DNA of 64,000 nucleotides from Gaiellasilicea sp037720595 (GTDB taxonomy: Bacteria > Actinomycetota > Thermoleophilia > Gaiellales > Gaiellaceae), in the NCBI GenBank assembly GCA_037720595.1, contig JBBJLW010000012.1, forward strand, positions 1-64,000, written 5' to 3'. Under the pieces are notes generated by a model. That model was given only the letters and a program-made list of their open reading frames with translations. It was not told where the DNA came from and made no database searches. The position numbers and the translations under genes are program-made. Each line of letters begins with the position of its first letter. Within the stretch, counting starts at the first letter, position 1. Below are positions 1-8,470 of the stretch, in pieces.

Positions 1-1122
1 TTGCATCCCCAGACCGACACCGTTGTGTCCCCCAACTCTCGGCTGGAGGTCAGGTACGGATGCTTGCAGATCAGCTGGACTACATCGTTGGCGTCGACCC
101 GCACCGCGATTCACACGCGCTCGCGGTCGTGCACGTCCTCAGCGGCGCCGTTGTGCTCGAGGCGACTGTCGCGGCGAGCATGGAGGGCTACGCGAACGCG
201 CTCGGGCTCGCCGAGGAACATGCGAGGGGTCGGCGTGCGTTCGCGATCGAGGGCACCGGCTCCTTCGGTGCCGGACTGACGCGCTTCCTGACCGGCCGTG
301 GTGAGCGGGTGCTCGAGGTCGGCCGTTTGCGGCGGGAGCGGCGCACGGGCGGCAAGACCGACGCGCTCGACGCGATCCGGGCGGCCCGCAGCGCGCTCGC
401 CAGCGAGCGGCCGGCAACGCCACGCGCCGGCGGGGAACGCCAGGCGTTGCAGGCATTGGTGGCCGCACGGGAAGGCGCGGTCAACGCCAAACGGGCAGGC
501 CTCTGCCAGCTGCGAGACCTGTTGATCACGGCCCCGGAGCCGCTCCGCAGCGAGTTGCGGCCGCTGAGCAGGACGCGACTTTTGCAACGCCTCGCAGCAA
601 CTCGGCCTGACGGCCGTCGCGACCCCGAGCTGCGCGGCAGCATGCTCGCGCTGCGCTCGATCGCCCGGCGCGTGCTGCAGCTGACTGTTGAGGAACGCGA
701 GCTCGCACGCGAGATCGAGACGATCACCCGCAAGCTCGCACCGCAGCTGCTCGACCAGCCCGGCGTCGGACCGCACGCCGCCGCACAGCTCGTCCTCTCC
801 TGGTCACACCAAGGACGGATCACCACCGAAGCCGCCTTCGCCAGGCTCGCCGGCGCAGCCCCGATCCCCGCCTCCTCCGGACAGACCATCCGCTACCGGC
901 TCGACCGATCAGGCGACCGCAAACTCAACCGCGCCCTGCACATGATCCTCGTCACACGGAAACGCTCGCACCCCGCCACGATCGCCTACATCGAACGCCG
1001 ACTTGCAGAGGGCAAGACACGACGCGAAGCAAACCGCTGCCTCAAGCGCTACCTCGCCCGCAACCTCTACCGCCTACTCGAACACGGAGCACCAATCGCG
1101 ACTTGACAAACATAGAAGCATC
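1..1122 (+). mobile_element. IS110-family element 1 (left end outside window)
   Basis: The element consists of one transposase gene and a short right end that stops just after the stop codon. Immediately after that end comes GCTGGCCCAGGCGAA, the right half of the array repeat, so this element also sits inside a repeat copy. Its left end, where a bridge RNA would be encoded in IS110-group elements, is mostly outside the window; only 59 bp upstream of the start codon are visible. It is clearly a different lineage from the two IS110 copies at 22.1 and 25.9 kb. Confidence 0.85.
60..1106 (+). CDS. IS110-family transposase (DEDD plus serine recombinase)
   Basis: This 348-aa protein has the N-terminal RuvC-like DEDD fold of IS110 transposases: Asp13 in VGVDPHRDSH, Glu64 in FAIEGTG, and Asp102/Asp105 in KTDALDA. 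The C-terminal Tnp domain carries the serine motif PASSGQTIRYR near residue 292. Length and domain order are normal for the family, and no damage is seen. It would act with an RNA guide encoded in the noncoding end of the element to integrate a circular form at a specific site. Identity to the 337-aa transposases further right is low, so two independent IS110 lineages occupy this array. Confidence 0.95.
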   Translation: MLADQLDYIVGVDPHRDSHALAVVHVLSGAVVLEATVAASMEGYANALGLAEEHARGRRAFAIEGTGSFGAGLTRFLTGRGERVLEVGRLRRERRTGGKTDALDAIRAARSALASERPATPRAGGERQALQALVAAREGAVNAKRAGLCQLRDLLITAPEPLRSELRPLSRTRLLQRLAATRPDGRRDPELRGSMLALRSIARRVLQLTVEERELAREIETITRKLAPQLLDQPGVGPHAAAQLVLSWSHQGRITTEAAFARLAGAAPIPASSGQTIRYRLDRSGDRKLNRALHMILVTRKRSHPATIAYIERRLAEGKTRREANRCLKRYLARNLYRLLEHGAPIAT

Positions 1123-1137
1123 GCTGGCCCAGGCGAA
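1121..1137 (+). repeat. array repeat R1, right half only
   Basis: TCGCTGGCCCAGGCGAA matches the right half of the array repeat. The left half is presumably on the other side of IS110 element 1, outside the window. Confidence 0.85.
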
Positions 1138-1266
1138 TAGCTAGAGCGGCAGTGCGCTAAGTACGGCTTGGCGTTCCTGCGCGTCCGTGGGATCGAGCGC
1201 GGGCGGCTTCACGCCGACCTGACGATTCTCGGTCGCCTCGCGCTGGCAATAACTAGGAACGAGCCG

Positions 1267-1707
1267 CTACTTGATGATTCGTATGGGAACGCCGTGTCGG
1301 GCAAGTATCCGCAGCGTCTCGGGAGTTGCCACACGGGGAAAGTCCTCGCCACTGACGCGCAGCTTGACGACCGCACGACGGCCTCCGGTTGCAGGGTAGA
1401 ACCACCCGTGTTGGCTCGCCTCATTCGGCCGCGTCGGTACTGGCTTCGCAGGCACGCCCCAGAAGAGCGCAAGGTCGTACCGAGGGCGATTGTCTTGCCA
1501 GCCTGACGTTGGCCGACGGGCGTGGAGCAGGCTGGTCACGAAGGCTAGGTTCTCCGTCCAATTGCCGAGCGTCGCAGGGCGCTGGAGTCCTGGGCCGCTG
1601 ACAAGGATGTAGCGCGGCGCGGCCGCCTGGGCGGGAACCGCCACAACGCCAACGGCCAGCAGAGCCGCGATGAGAATCGAGATGCGCGCCAGCGTTGTCT
1701 TCATCAT
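1267..1707 (-). CDS. small secreted protein, unknown function
   Basis: Starting at the MMKTT methionine, this protein of about 146 aa opens with a Sec-type signal peptide: basic n-region, hydrophobic core rich in Ile, Leu and Ala, and an AQA-A cleavage site near residue 27. The mature part is basic, ends in PIRIIK, and shows no motif I recognise. It lies alone between repeats R1 and R2. It resembles other unrelated secreted proteins of the array in size and layout but not in sequence. The product is probably exported; no role can be inferred. Confidence 0.7.
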   Translation of the reverse strand: MMKTTLARISILIAALLAVGVVAVPAQAAAPRYILVSGPGLQRPATLGNWTENLAFVTSLLHARRPTSGWQDNRPRYDLALFWGVPAKPVPTRPNEASQHGWFYPATGGRRAVVKLRVSGEDFPRVATPETLRILARHGVPIRIIK

Positions 1708-1778
1708 CCGGTTGTACACCAGCAACCGGGTGTTAGTTCCCCGTCGAGTCTCGCCAATTTCGCCAATCCCTCCTGGAC

Positions 1779-1812
1779 CGTTCAGGCATCATTCCCGGAC
1801 GCTCAACCATGG
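1779..1812 (+). repeat. array repeat R2 (diverged)
   Basis: GTTCAGGCATCATTCCCGG followed by ACGCTCAACCATGG. The left half is well kept and the right half is diverged. The 186 bp from here to the next start codon show no gene. Confidence 0.75.
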
Positions 1813-1998
1813 AGGCGTTCTCTTGCTCTACTTCCGTCCGCTTTCCGAGCTGGAAAGGGGCGGCCTCGGAACGTAACGTCGGCAGGCTAGACTCACCGGT
1901 CACCGAGTCGTCGCCCGTGCCCAAGCGAGGATCGCAGTTCGTTGTTCGCTCGCTTTGGACGCCGTCGCGATAGGCGGATCTGAACCGGTAGCTGGCCC

Positions 1999-2931
1999 AT
2001 GTCGCTCGCGAGCTTTGTCATTCGCCGTCTTCTGTGGACGATTCCGCTTGTCGTCCTGGTCATGCTGGCCACCTACGCCCTGCTTCGTGGCGCGGGCGGT
2101 AGTCCGTTCGCGCCGCCGGAGGGGTACATCGGCGTCCCGGACACCTATCAGCGCTTTCTGCGCGACTTCTACCACCTCGACGAACCCTGGCTCGTCGAGT
2201 TCGCCCATTACGTCAAGAACGTCTTCACGCTCAACTTCGGTCCGTCGCTCGTGCAACGCAATCTCTCCGTCGACGACGTGGTCAAGCAGGCGGCTCCCAT
2301 CACCCTCCAGTTGGTTCTCCTGGCAGCAGCCTGGTCCATCCCCATCGGCATCGCCGCCGGCCTCCTGGCAGCCGCGTACCGCAATCGGTTGGTCGACCGT
2401 CTGCTGACCTCGACCTCAACGGTGCTGCTGGTCGTGCCGGTCTTCTTCGTCGCCTACGTCAGTGGCCGCTACCTGGCTCGCGAATGGCATCTGGTCGCGC
2501 TCGGCTGGGAGAACTGGGATACGCGTCTCGCTTCCTCACTTGTGCTCGCGCTCGCACCGATCGGCTACGTCGCCCGGCTTGTGCGGGCGGCAGTTGTCGA
2601 GGAGATCGTCGAGGACTACGTTCGCACGGCCCAAGCGAAGGGCCTCCGGCGGCGGCGGATCCTCTGGTTCCACGTGCTCCGGAACTCGCTCACGCCTTTC
2701 ATGTCCGCGGCTGTTCCGTTGCTGGCGTTGCTCATAACGGGCGCATTCTTCGTCGAGGCCGCCTTCGGCATCCCAGGCGCCTCGTTCTACTACATCGAGG
2801 CAGCACGAACTCGCGACACGCCCGTACTGCTCGGCCTCACAGTGGTGCTGGCCGTGTTCGTGATCCTCGCCAACGCGCTTGCCGACATCGCAATGGCGCT
2901 TCTCGACCCACGCGTGCTGGAGCGGCGGTGA
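1999..2931 (+). CDS. ABC transporter permease, DppB/OppB type
   Basis: This 310-aa integral membrane protein has the usual layout of peptide/nickel-type permeases: an N-terminal helix after ASFVIRRLL, a long periplasmic stretch, then five helices. The EAA loop is seen around residues 215-235 (DYVRTAQAKGLRRRRIL). It is translationally coupled to the next permease, whose GTG start overlaps its stop. No ATPase or binding-protein gene lies nearby, so the two permeases must use components encoded elsewhere or be an incomplete transporter. The pair shares a single inter-repeat interval, one of only two two-gene intervals in the array. Confidence 0.9.
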   Translation: MSLASFVIRRLLWTIPLVVLVMLATYALLRGAGGSPFAPPEGYIGVPDTYQRFLRDFYHLDEPWLVEFAHYVKNVFTLNFGPSLVQRNLSVDDVVKQAAPITLQLVLLAAAWSIPIGIAAGLLAAAYRNRLVDRLLTSTSTVLLVVPVFFVAYVSGRYLAREWHLVALGWENWDTRLASSLVLALAPIGYVARLVRAAVVEEIVEDYVRTAQAKGLRRRRILWFHVLRNSLTPFMSAAVPLLALLITGAFFVEAAFGIPGASFYYIEAARTRDTPVLLGLTVVLAVFVILANALADIAMALLDPRVLERR

Positions 2932-3788
2932 TCCGGATCCGCCTTTGGGCGGAGCGAGGCCGGGCGCTGATCCGCAGCCGCGCTGTCCGAGCCGCGATGG
3001 TCGTCCTCGCCACCCTCGTCGTGTACTGCCTCGCCTGGCCGGCTATGTCGCCAGACGGACCGGACGGCGTCGATCTCTCCCGCTCACGACAGGGACCGAG
3101 CTTGGATCATCCACTCGGCACCGACCAACTCGGCCGCGACCTGCTCACACGCCTCGCCGAAGGAGGCCAAACGACGTTTCTCATCGCTGGCGGAGCACTC
3201 GCGGTCATCCTCACAATCGGCACCCTCTACGGCACGATCGCCGGACTGGCCGGGGGAAAGGTCGACGACACGCTGATGCGAATCGTCGACGGCCTGCTGG
3301 CAATCCCGCGCTACCCGATCGCGATCGTAATCCTGGTTGTTCTCAGCACCCACGCGCAGACAATCGCAGCGATGGCATTCGCGCTATCGATCACAGGCTG
3401 GATGCTGACGGCTCGACTTGTGCGGGGAGAGGTCCGCCGACTCAAGCAACGGCCGTTCATCACGGCCGCTCGGGCAGGAGGAGCATCCTGGGCTCGAATC
3501 GCCCGCCGCCACATCCTCCCCAACACAGTCGGGACGATCCTAATCGCGGTCTTCCTCGAGCTGCCTGCCGTCATCCTCGGAGAAGCATTCCTGTCCGTCC
3601 TCGGCCTCGGGCCTAACCCGCCCACCGCGACCTGGGGCAACATCGCCCAGAGCGGACTCCACTTCTTCCGTCTCTGGGAGATGTTTCTCGCGACAGCGGC
3701 GATCACCATCTTCGTACTTTCGGCAAACATCATCGCGGACGGCCTCCACGACGTGCTCGATCCCCGTCGTGCAAGCCAATCACGGTGA
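2928..3788 (+). CDS. ABC transporter permease, DppC/OppC type
   Basis: Begins at a GTG that overlaps the preceding stop codon (GTGA), giving a 286-aa protein. It has the OppC N-terminal signature HPLGTDQLGRDLLTRL near residues 55-70, which precedes the transmembrane core, and an EAA loop (ITAARAGGASWARI) near residue 180. It pairs with the upstream DppB-type permease to form the membrane channel of a peptide or nickel-like importer. The ATP-binding and solute-binding subunits are absent from the window. Confidence 0.9.
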   Translation: MIRIRLWAERGRALIRSRAVRAAMVVLATLVVYCLAWPAMSPDGPDGVDLSRSRQGPSLDHPLGTDQLGRDLLTRLAEGGQTTFLIAGGALAVILTIGTLYGTIAGLAGGKVDDTLMRIVDGLLAIPRYPIAIVILVVLSTHAQTIAAMAFALSITGWMLTARLVRGEVRRLKQRPFITAARAGGASWARIARRHILPNTVGTILIAVFLELPAVILGEAFLSVLGLGPNPPTATWGNIAQSGLHFFRLWEMFLATAAITIFVLSANIIADGLHDVLDPRRASQSR

Positions 3789-3884
3789 AGGACTGGAGAG
3801 CGAGACGCAAATTCTCGCCAGCCTGGCGCAGTTCGACCTGCTCGCGAACCTAGCGGCGATCGACGGCGCTCGGCGAGGGCCTGT

Positions 3885-3920
3885 CCTCGGGGGACATTGC
3901 TGAACGCTCGCCCAGGCGAC
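3885..3920 (+). repeat. array repeat R3
   Basis: CTCGGGGGACATTGCTGAAC then GCTCGCCCAGGCGAC. Carries the GAAC variant of the centre. About 97 bp separate it from the preceding permease stop. Confidence 0.85.
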
Positions 3921-4010
3921 AGACAGTTGCGGACGCTAGCCGCAGCGCCGTCCCCGGCGGCGAGCGGCATCTAATGGGCCTAGACTCGGGCGAGATGTCG
4001 GACGACCTAG

Positions 4011-5000
4011 TTGCTACCGACCTATAGACGCACACTGAGGCGAAGCGCTGTCGCCATCCCCCTGGTCGGCGTGCTTGTCGGTGGCGCCGTTGCATTCGGG
4101 ACGATAGGAAGCCGCCCGTCGAGTCTTGACGAGTTGGTGCGAGGAACTGAGAGGGGAGCTGTGCCGGTTCTTTTCGATGCTCGTGCGAGCGAGGAGGGAG
4201 CGGTAGCAAATCGCCGCTGGCTCGTCTGGTCGCAAAGCACAACGGCTAACCCCGTCCCCCCGCGGAGTACGACGTCCGTCTACGCGCGGAATCGTCTGAC
4301 GGGGAGTCGTGTTCGTGTTAATTCGTTGCGCACGAGCGCGCAGACTGGCGGCTTGAGTGGCGATCGTCTCGCACTGCAGGTAGTCGCGCGGGGAGATTCG
4401 AAGATCTCGATCGTGGCGCTCGACGATCTACGCTCGATGGTTCCGTTTGTCGCATCAGTGAACACGGGCCTGTGGGAGTGGCGACCATCGCTGTCTGGTG
4501 GATGGCTCCTCTTTGGGCGAATCGACTACGCGCGTACGCGCTATGAGGTGCTTCTGGCTGATCTGAGAACAGGCACAGTGCGCACACTTGACAGCGTCAG
4601 CGGCCATGCGGCTTACGCTGTCCCAGGGCAGGTGAACGGTAGTTGGGCGGTCTGGACGAGCTGTCCGGATAACTGGTGTCGCGTCTACCGGTATGACATC
4701 GCTCGCTCCACCCGCGCCCCGGTCCCGATGGTGAAACAACACGTTTTCCAACAGTTTGGCCCTGCCGTCAGTCGCACAGGAGATGTCTACTTCGGGACCT
4801 CGAAGGCCGGCTGCCGAGAGAGTCGGATCATGAAGTTCGGCGACGCCGGGCTCACGACGTTGGCGCGGCTGCCCAAAGGAACATCATTCCAGTACAGCTA
4901 TCTCGACGACTCCTTTCCCGAGAAGGCCGATCTGTACTTCGATCGAGTTGGGTGTGGAAGAGGCGATCTGTCCGATGTCTACCGAATTCCGCTGGAATGA
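4011..5000 (+). CDS. exported protein of unknown function, possible beta-propeller
   Basis: A 329-aa protein from a TTG start, with a basic N-terminus and one hydrophobic segment (residues about 11-33, VAIPLVGVLVGGAVAF), suggesting export or membrane anchoring. The remainder alternates short strands with repeated W/L-V-W patterns (RRWLVWS, GSWAVWTSC, GGWLLFGR) spaced 60-80 residues apart, like TolB-type propeller blades. Paired cysteines occur in the second half. I do not recognise a family. It occupies one complete interval between R3 and R4. Confidence 0.65.
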   Translation: MLPTYRRTLRRSAVAIPLVGVLVGGAVAFGTIGSRPSSLDELVRGTERGAVPVLFDARASEEGAVANRRWLVWSQSTTANPVPPRSTTSVYARNRLTGSRVRVNSLRTSAQTGGLSGDRLALQVVARGDSKISIVALDDLRSMVPFVASVNTGLWEWRPSLSGGWLLFGRIDYARTRYEVLLADLRTGTVRTLDSVSGHAAYAVPGQVNGSWAVWTSCPDNWCRVYRYDIARSTRAPVPMVKQHVFQQFGPAVSRTGDVYFGTSKAGCRESRIMKFGDAGLTTLARLPKGTSFQYSYLDDSFPEKADLYFDRVGCGRGDLSDVYRIPLE

Positions 5001-5078
5001 TTCTCGAACTCCTGACTCACGGATCTCCGGGACGGGGCGGCAGCGGAACCGCCGATCTCGCCAAGCCCTCCTAGCTCG

Positions 5079-5112
5079 CTCAGGGCACAATTTCCGGACG
5101 CTGGCCCAGGTC
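5079..5112 (+). repeat. array repeat R4
   Basis: GCTCAGGGCACAATTTCC then GGACGCTGGCCCAGGT; one extra base in the left half. It lies 78 bp after the preceding stop and 38 bp before the next start. Confidence 0.85.
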
Positions 5113-5150
5113 ACGATCGCGTCGTCAGCGACGGGGCTTACGATCTGGGA

Positions 5151-5543
5151 GTGGAGCGCCATCAAAGAGTCGTGGTCTACGTCGAACGCGGAGTCGACCT
5201 CTTGGTGTTCGAGCACCGAGATCATCCGGAAGCGGGGACACAGGTTCCCGCAGGAGGCGTTGAGGCCGGAGAAGACCTGGGCGACGCGGTTGTTCGCGAG
5301 GTTGCTGAAGAGACCGGCGTGCAGTTGGTCGCGAAGCCAGCGCTGCTCGGCGTTCACGACCATCCAGACGGCCTCGGGCGCCCCTCCAGAAGTCACTTCT
5401 TCAAAGTCGACGCCCCACCGGGTCTCCCCGATTCATGGGAACATGTAGTCAGCGGGCGTGGGGATGATGCACGGTTGGTCTTCCTCTGCCGCTTCGACTC
5501 AGCGCCGAGGCTTTGGCCCGTTCAGTCTGTCTTCCGTCTCTAG
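5151..5543 (+). CDS. Nudix hydrolase
   Basis: A protein of about 130 aa from a GTG start. The Nudix box is intact (GGVEAGEDLGDAVVREVAEE, residues about 36-55, followed by TGV), so the Mg-binding REVAEE core is present. Proteins of this size usually hydrolyse nucleoside diphosphates linked to another moiety; the substrate cannot be told from sequence. The gene fits one interval: it starts 38 bp after R4 and its stop lies 2 bp before R5, as expected if the repeat belongs to the gene it follows. An in-frame GTG slightly upstream is an alternative start. Confidence 0.88.
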   Translation: MERHQRVVVYVERGVDLLVFEHRDHPEAGTQVPAGGVEAGEDLGDAVVREVAEETGVQLVAKPALLGVHDHPDGLGRPSRSHFFKVDAPPGLPDSWEHVVSGRGDDARLVFLCRFDSAPRLWPVQSVFRL

Positions 5544-5545
5544 TC

Positions 5546-5580
5546 GCTCAGGGGACATTCCTGAACACTCGCGCAGGCGA
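5546..5580 (+). repeat. array repeat R5
   Basis: GCTCAGGGGACATTCCTGAA then CACTCGCGCAGGCGA. It starts 3 bp after the Nudix stop codon. Confidence 0.9.
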
Positions 5581-5663
5581 CGGCCTCGATCCGAAGCGCC
5601 GACCATCGGTGATCCGGTTCCCTGCGACATGAGCCGAGCGCCGCCAATTCGCGTAAAGACGGG

Positions 5664-6210
5664 TCAGGTCCGTTTGAGCTCGCGTGCCAGCGTTCGGAGT
5701 GCACGGGAGTAGCGGCGACGAAGGCCCCATCGCTGGCCGGATCGACGCTGCCGGATGGCATCGATCGACGAGGTGGCCCCGATTCGCCCCAGCGCTTCGG
5801 CGGAACGAGCACGCATATGTGGCTCAGGGTCGTCGAGCAGCTTCGCTAGTCGCGCCGCGACTGTCTTGTCTCCGATGATGCCCATAGCTTCGATCGCCCA
5901 CAGCCGGACGGCCAGCACCGGGTCGTTCTCTGCGATGTCGAGGAGTCGTTGCACCGGTTCGGGAGATCCGATCTCGCTGAGCAGTCGCCGCGAACGAACG
6001 CACGATCGGGTCGGACGCGTCTAGTAGCCGTGTTAGCGGCCTGACCGCTCTCCTATCGCCGAGCTGGCCGAGAAACTCGGCTGCTTTCCACCTGTGATCA
6101 GGATCAGCGAGTGCCTGAATGAGCGCGTCCACACTTGTGGGCTGCAGAGATCGCAAAGCGCCTTTCCCAGTAATCCTCGTCTTTAATGACGTCACGGATG
6201 GGGCGCTTCA
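5664..6210 (-). pseudogene. HEAT-repeat protein, frameshifted twice
   Basis: Reading from 6210 leftward, the N-terminus MKRPIRDVIKDEDYWERRFA is in one frame, the middle (VDALIQALADPDHRWKAAEF, then LGQLGDRRAVRPL) in a second, and the C-terminal HEAT units (AVRLWAIEAMGIIGDKTVAA) in a third. Joined, these give a PBS-lyase/HEAT-like repeat protein of about 175 aa with 30-residue helix pairs containing conserved Ala-Asp-Pro turns. Two indels, near 6160 and near 5990, break it. Either it is a decaying cassette gene or the assembly carries indel errors here. HEAT proteins of this size usually mediate protein binding. Confidence 0.7.
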
Positions 6211-6239
6211 TACCTTGAGAGTAAACGCACCGTAGGCTC

Positions 6240-6274
6240 GCTCAGGGGGCATTCCCGGACGCTGGCCCATGCGA
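6240..6274 (+). repeat. array repeat R6
   Basis: GCTCAGGGGGCATTCCC then GGACGCTGGCCCATGCGAT. Confidence 0.9.
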
Positions 6275-6281
6275 TGGTCGC

Positions 6282-6899
6282 TCAGGCGCGGATGTTCCAG
6301 TCAGCCGGAAGCTGCGGTCTCTCCCAGCCATTGGGCGGTCGCCAGTTCTCCCAGCCTGTCGGCCACGGACGTTCGGCGATCACGCGTTCGCCTTCGGCGC
6401 GTAGTGCTGCGGCCTCGTCCTTGCTCAGGCGTCCCACCGTGACGGCCATGGCGAACTCGTCCTCGTCCTTCCATACCGGTTCTCCGGTATCGGCGGAGAC
6501 CCAGATGTTAAGGATGCCGTCTCGGGTCGAGATCGTGCGATCGCCGTAGACGTGAGGTGCCTCCAGGTTCACGTACCAGCCGACGTGCTTGCCGCCTTCG
6601 TGGAAGACCCACAGGGAATGCCGACGATTGCGAGGAAAGATCATCACCAGGTCGCTTCGTCGCCAGGGCCGGGGGACGCTGATGCGCGGATGTGCCCACC
6701 GTTCTTCGAGTGCCACGTCGCGAAGCCCGCGCCCGTCAGCAAGCACCGGGGCGGCGGTTTCCGTCCCTTCCGCAAGATAGGCGACGAGCTGGTGCTCGCT
6801 ATGGCTGATGACGTAGAGCGGGACCCCTCCCGTGAACTGGTAATCACCCGACGCTTCACGCCCGTACCGGAGCACGACCACGTCACCCCGCTGCCACAT
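6282..6899 (-). CDS. DUF402 family protein
   Basis: A 205-aa protein starting at MWQRGDVVVLR. The core (GWYVNLEAPHVYGDRTISTR, then DGILNIWV and the acidic KDEDEF patch) is the DUF402 barrel, whose characterised members include metal-dependent nucleoside diphosphatases/RNases. The C-terminal Trp-rich tail (RPWPTGWENWRPP) is typical of actinobacterial members. It fits exactly between R6 and R7 on the minus strand. Enzymatic activity is family-based inference. Confidence 0.8.
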   Translation of the reverse strand: MWQRGDVVVLRYGREASGDYQFTGGVPLYVISHSEHQLVAYLAEGTETAAPVLADGRGLRDVALEERWAHPRISVPRPWRRSDLVMIFPRNRRHSLWVFHEGGKHVGWYVNLEAPHVYGDRTISTRDGILNIWVSADTGEPVWKDEDEFAMAVTVGRLSKDEAAALRAEGERVIAERPWPTGWENWRPPNGWERPQLPADWNIRA

Positions 6900-6956
6900 C
6901 GCAGCGACCCTAGACGATCCAAGCTTCGAGTTGCCTCCGACACGACGGTGTGACTG

Positions 6957-6991
6957 GCTCAGGGTGCATTCCGGAATGCTCGCCCACGCCA
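6957..6991 (+). repeat. array repeat R7
   Basis: GCTCAGGGTGCATTCCGGAA then TGCTCGCCCACGCCA; a diverged copy between divergently transcribed genes. Confidence 0.85.
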
Positions 6992-7034
6992 GACTCGTGC
7001 CGGATGGTGCCGTGCCGTCAGACTGCGCGCAACG

Positions 7035-7658
7035 ATGATCGTTGTTGTCGAAGGCGTCAGCGCTGCAGGTAAGTCCACCTGGTGCCAGGCGCACTATCCG
7101 CAGCAGACTGTCTCGGAACTCCCACCGGTCGTCCCCGAACTTGACAGCAGCCTCGATGAGCGGCAGCGCCAAGAGTTCTGGCTACGCCGCAACAAGGAGC
7201 GTTGGCGGTGCGCAAGCGACTTAGAGGCCACGACCGGCCTTGCCGTCTGCGACACCGACCCGTTCAAGCTTCACTACACCTGGGGGCTTTGGCGGATCGG
7301 GCGCGACTCCGTCTCTAGTTGGGAGTGGGCCGTCACCGCCGCTCAGAAGGCGTTCCAGGAGGGGTCACTGGGTCTCGCCGACCTCATCCTTGTCGCCGAT
7401 GTCGACGAAAGCGACTTGCGCCTGCGGCGGAACTCCGACAGCGAAGGCACCGGTCGGAGACGCGGCACGTTTGACCTGCACGTCCTACTGCGTGAGCCAC
7501 TTCGTGAATGGTATGAGGCCGTCGAGCGAGTTAGCCCGGGCCGCGTTCGCTGGGAGCTTCCGAGCGATGGCGATCTCTCGCCTGCACCCAGCGTTCGTTC
7601 GCCTCGATCGGGAGCAGCGCTATTTCATGCGCTTCTCTCAGAGCTTCCAGCTCGGTAG
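7035..7658 (+). CDS. small P-loop kinase-like protein
   Basis: The 207-aa protein opens with VVEGVSAAGKSTWC, a Walker A motif (residues 5-15) of the nucleotide/AAA_18 kinase type. A hydrophobic strand followed by DVDES near residue 120 is a Walker B candidate, and an Arg-rich lid (RLRRNSDSEGTGRRR) near 130-145 resembles adenylate-kinase-like enzymes. Substrate unknown. The start lies 43 bp after R7 and the stop 8 bp before R8. The Pro/Ser-rich C-terminal end looks less conserved and might be altered. Confidence 0.75.
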   Translation: MIVVVEGVSAAGKSTWCQAHYPQQTVSELPPVVPELDSSLDERQRQEFWLRRNKERWRCASDLEATTGLAVCDTDPFKLHYTWGLWRIGRDSVSSWEWAVTAAQKAFQEGSLGLADLILVADVDESDLRLRRNSDSEGTGRRRGTFDLHVLLREPLREWYEAVERVSPGRVRWELPSDGDLSPAPSVRSPRSGAALFHALLSELPAR

Positions 7659-7666
7659 CCGCCCTG

Positions 7667-7700
7667 CGTCGGGTGACTCCCGCACACTCGCGCAGCCGAC
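7667..7700 (+). repeat. array repeat R8 (diverged)
   Basis: GCGTCGGGTGACTCCCGCAC then ACTCGCGCAGCCGAC; 8 bp after the kinase-like stop. Confidence 0.8.
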
Positions 7701-7702
7701 CG

Positions 7703-8386
7703 TCACGGCGCAGAGTCGTCTGAAAGATCCACGCGACGGATCCGGTGCCCGGACGCAGTGACCTCGCCCTCCGTTGACCCCGTGACCACGACGTCAACTG
7801 GATGCCCTTCAGCAGCTCGGTCCGTCGGCAGCCAGCCCCGTTCCTCAGCCGCAACGATGAACGTCCTACCGCGCTCACCGAAGAACGCAAGACGCCCGGG
7901 CAACAGCGCGCCATCCCAGAGGCGAAGGTCGAGCTGTTCAAGACTGATGGCGATCTCGCCCGGGTCTCCGACCAGACCGACCTCCGAGATCCCGAGCAGC
8001 TCGGAGGCGTCGAAGGCCCCGGTCTTGCCTGTCTCTCCGAGGGCACGATGCGCGATCAGTTCGACGATGTTGCCCGCCGGATCGTGGAAATAGAACGCAT
8101 GGGCGTTCCAGTTGTCGAAGTCGAAGACAACCTCATCGATGTCGCCGCCGAGAAGAAGATCGGTTCGGTCACGCGCCCAGATCAAGGCCGCGGAGAAGCG
8201 ATCACCGGGGGCAAGGAGTGCGTAATGGTAAAACGGCTCTCCTTCAGCGCCCCGAAAGACCAATTCCGAGACTCCGATTCTGAAGCCGCCAGCGGCCCTC
8301 TCCATGCCGAGCTGGTTTGCGTAGAAGTCCTCAAGGTCAGCTAGCCGACCGCGAGAGGCTTGAAGCTCGACTCGGAGGAAGTCCAC
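7703..8386 (-). CDS. VOC superfamily (glyoxalase-like) protein
   Basis: A protein of about 227 aa using the GTG of VDFLRVEL as start. Two beta-alpha-beta-beta-beta modules are visible: residues about 1-115 ending in FYFHDPAGNIVELIAH, the classic metal-ligand Glu module, and a second, more divergent module after GISEVGLVGD. Members are metal-dependent dioxygenases, isomerases or resistance proteins; substrate unknown. The stop codon lies 2 bp from R8 and the start 42 bp from R9, filling the interval. Confidence 0.82.
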   Translation of the reverse strand: MDFLRVELQASRGRLADLEDFYANQLGMERAAGGFRIGVSELVFRGAEGEPFYHYALLAPGDRFSAALIWARDRTDLLLGGDIDEVVFDFDNWNAHAFYFHDPAGNIVELIAHRALGETGKTGAFDASELLGISEVGLVGDPGEIAISLEQLDLRLWDGALLPGRLAFFGERGRTFIVAAEERGWLPTDRAAEGHPVDVVVTGSTEGEVTASGHRIRRVDLSDDSAP

Positions 8387-8427
8387 ACTGCAACAGTAAC
8401 TCTGCAAGCCCCGCGGGCCTTGGCGTG

Positions 8428-8462
8428 GCTCAGGGTGTACTCGCGAACACTGGCGCAGACGA
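8428..8462 (+). repeat. array repeat R9
   Basis: GCTCAGGGTGTACTCGCGAA then CACTGGCGCAGACGA. Confidence 0.85.
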
Positions 8463-8470
8463 GTTCCCAG

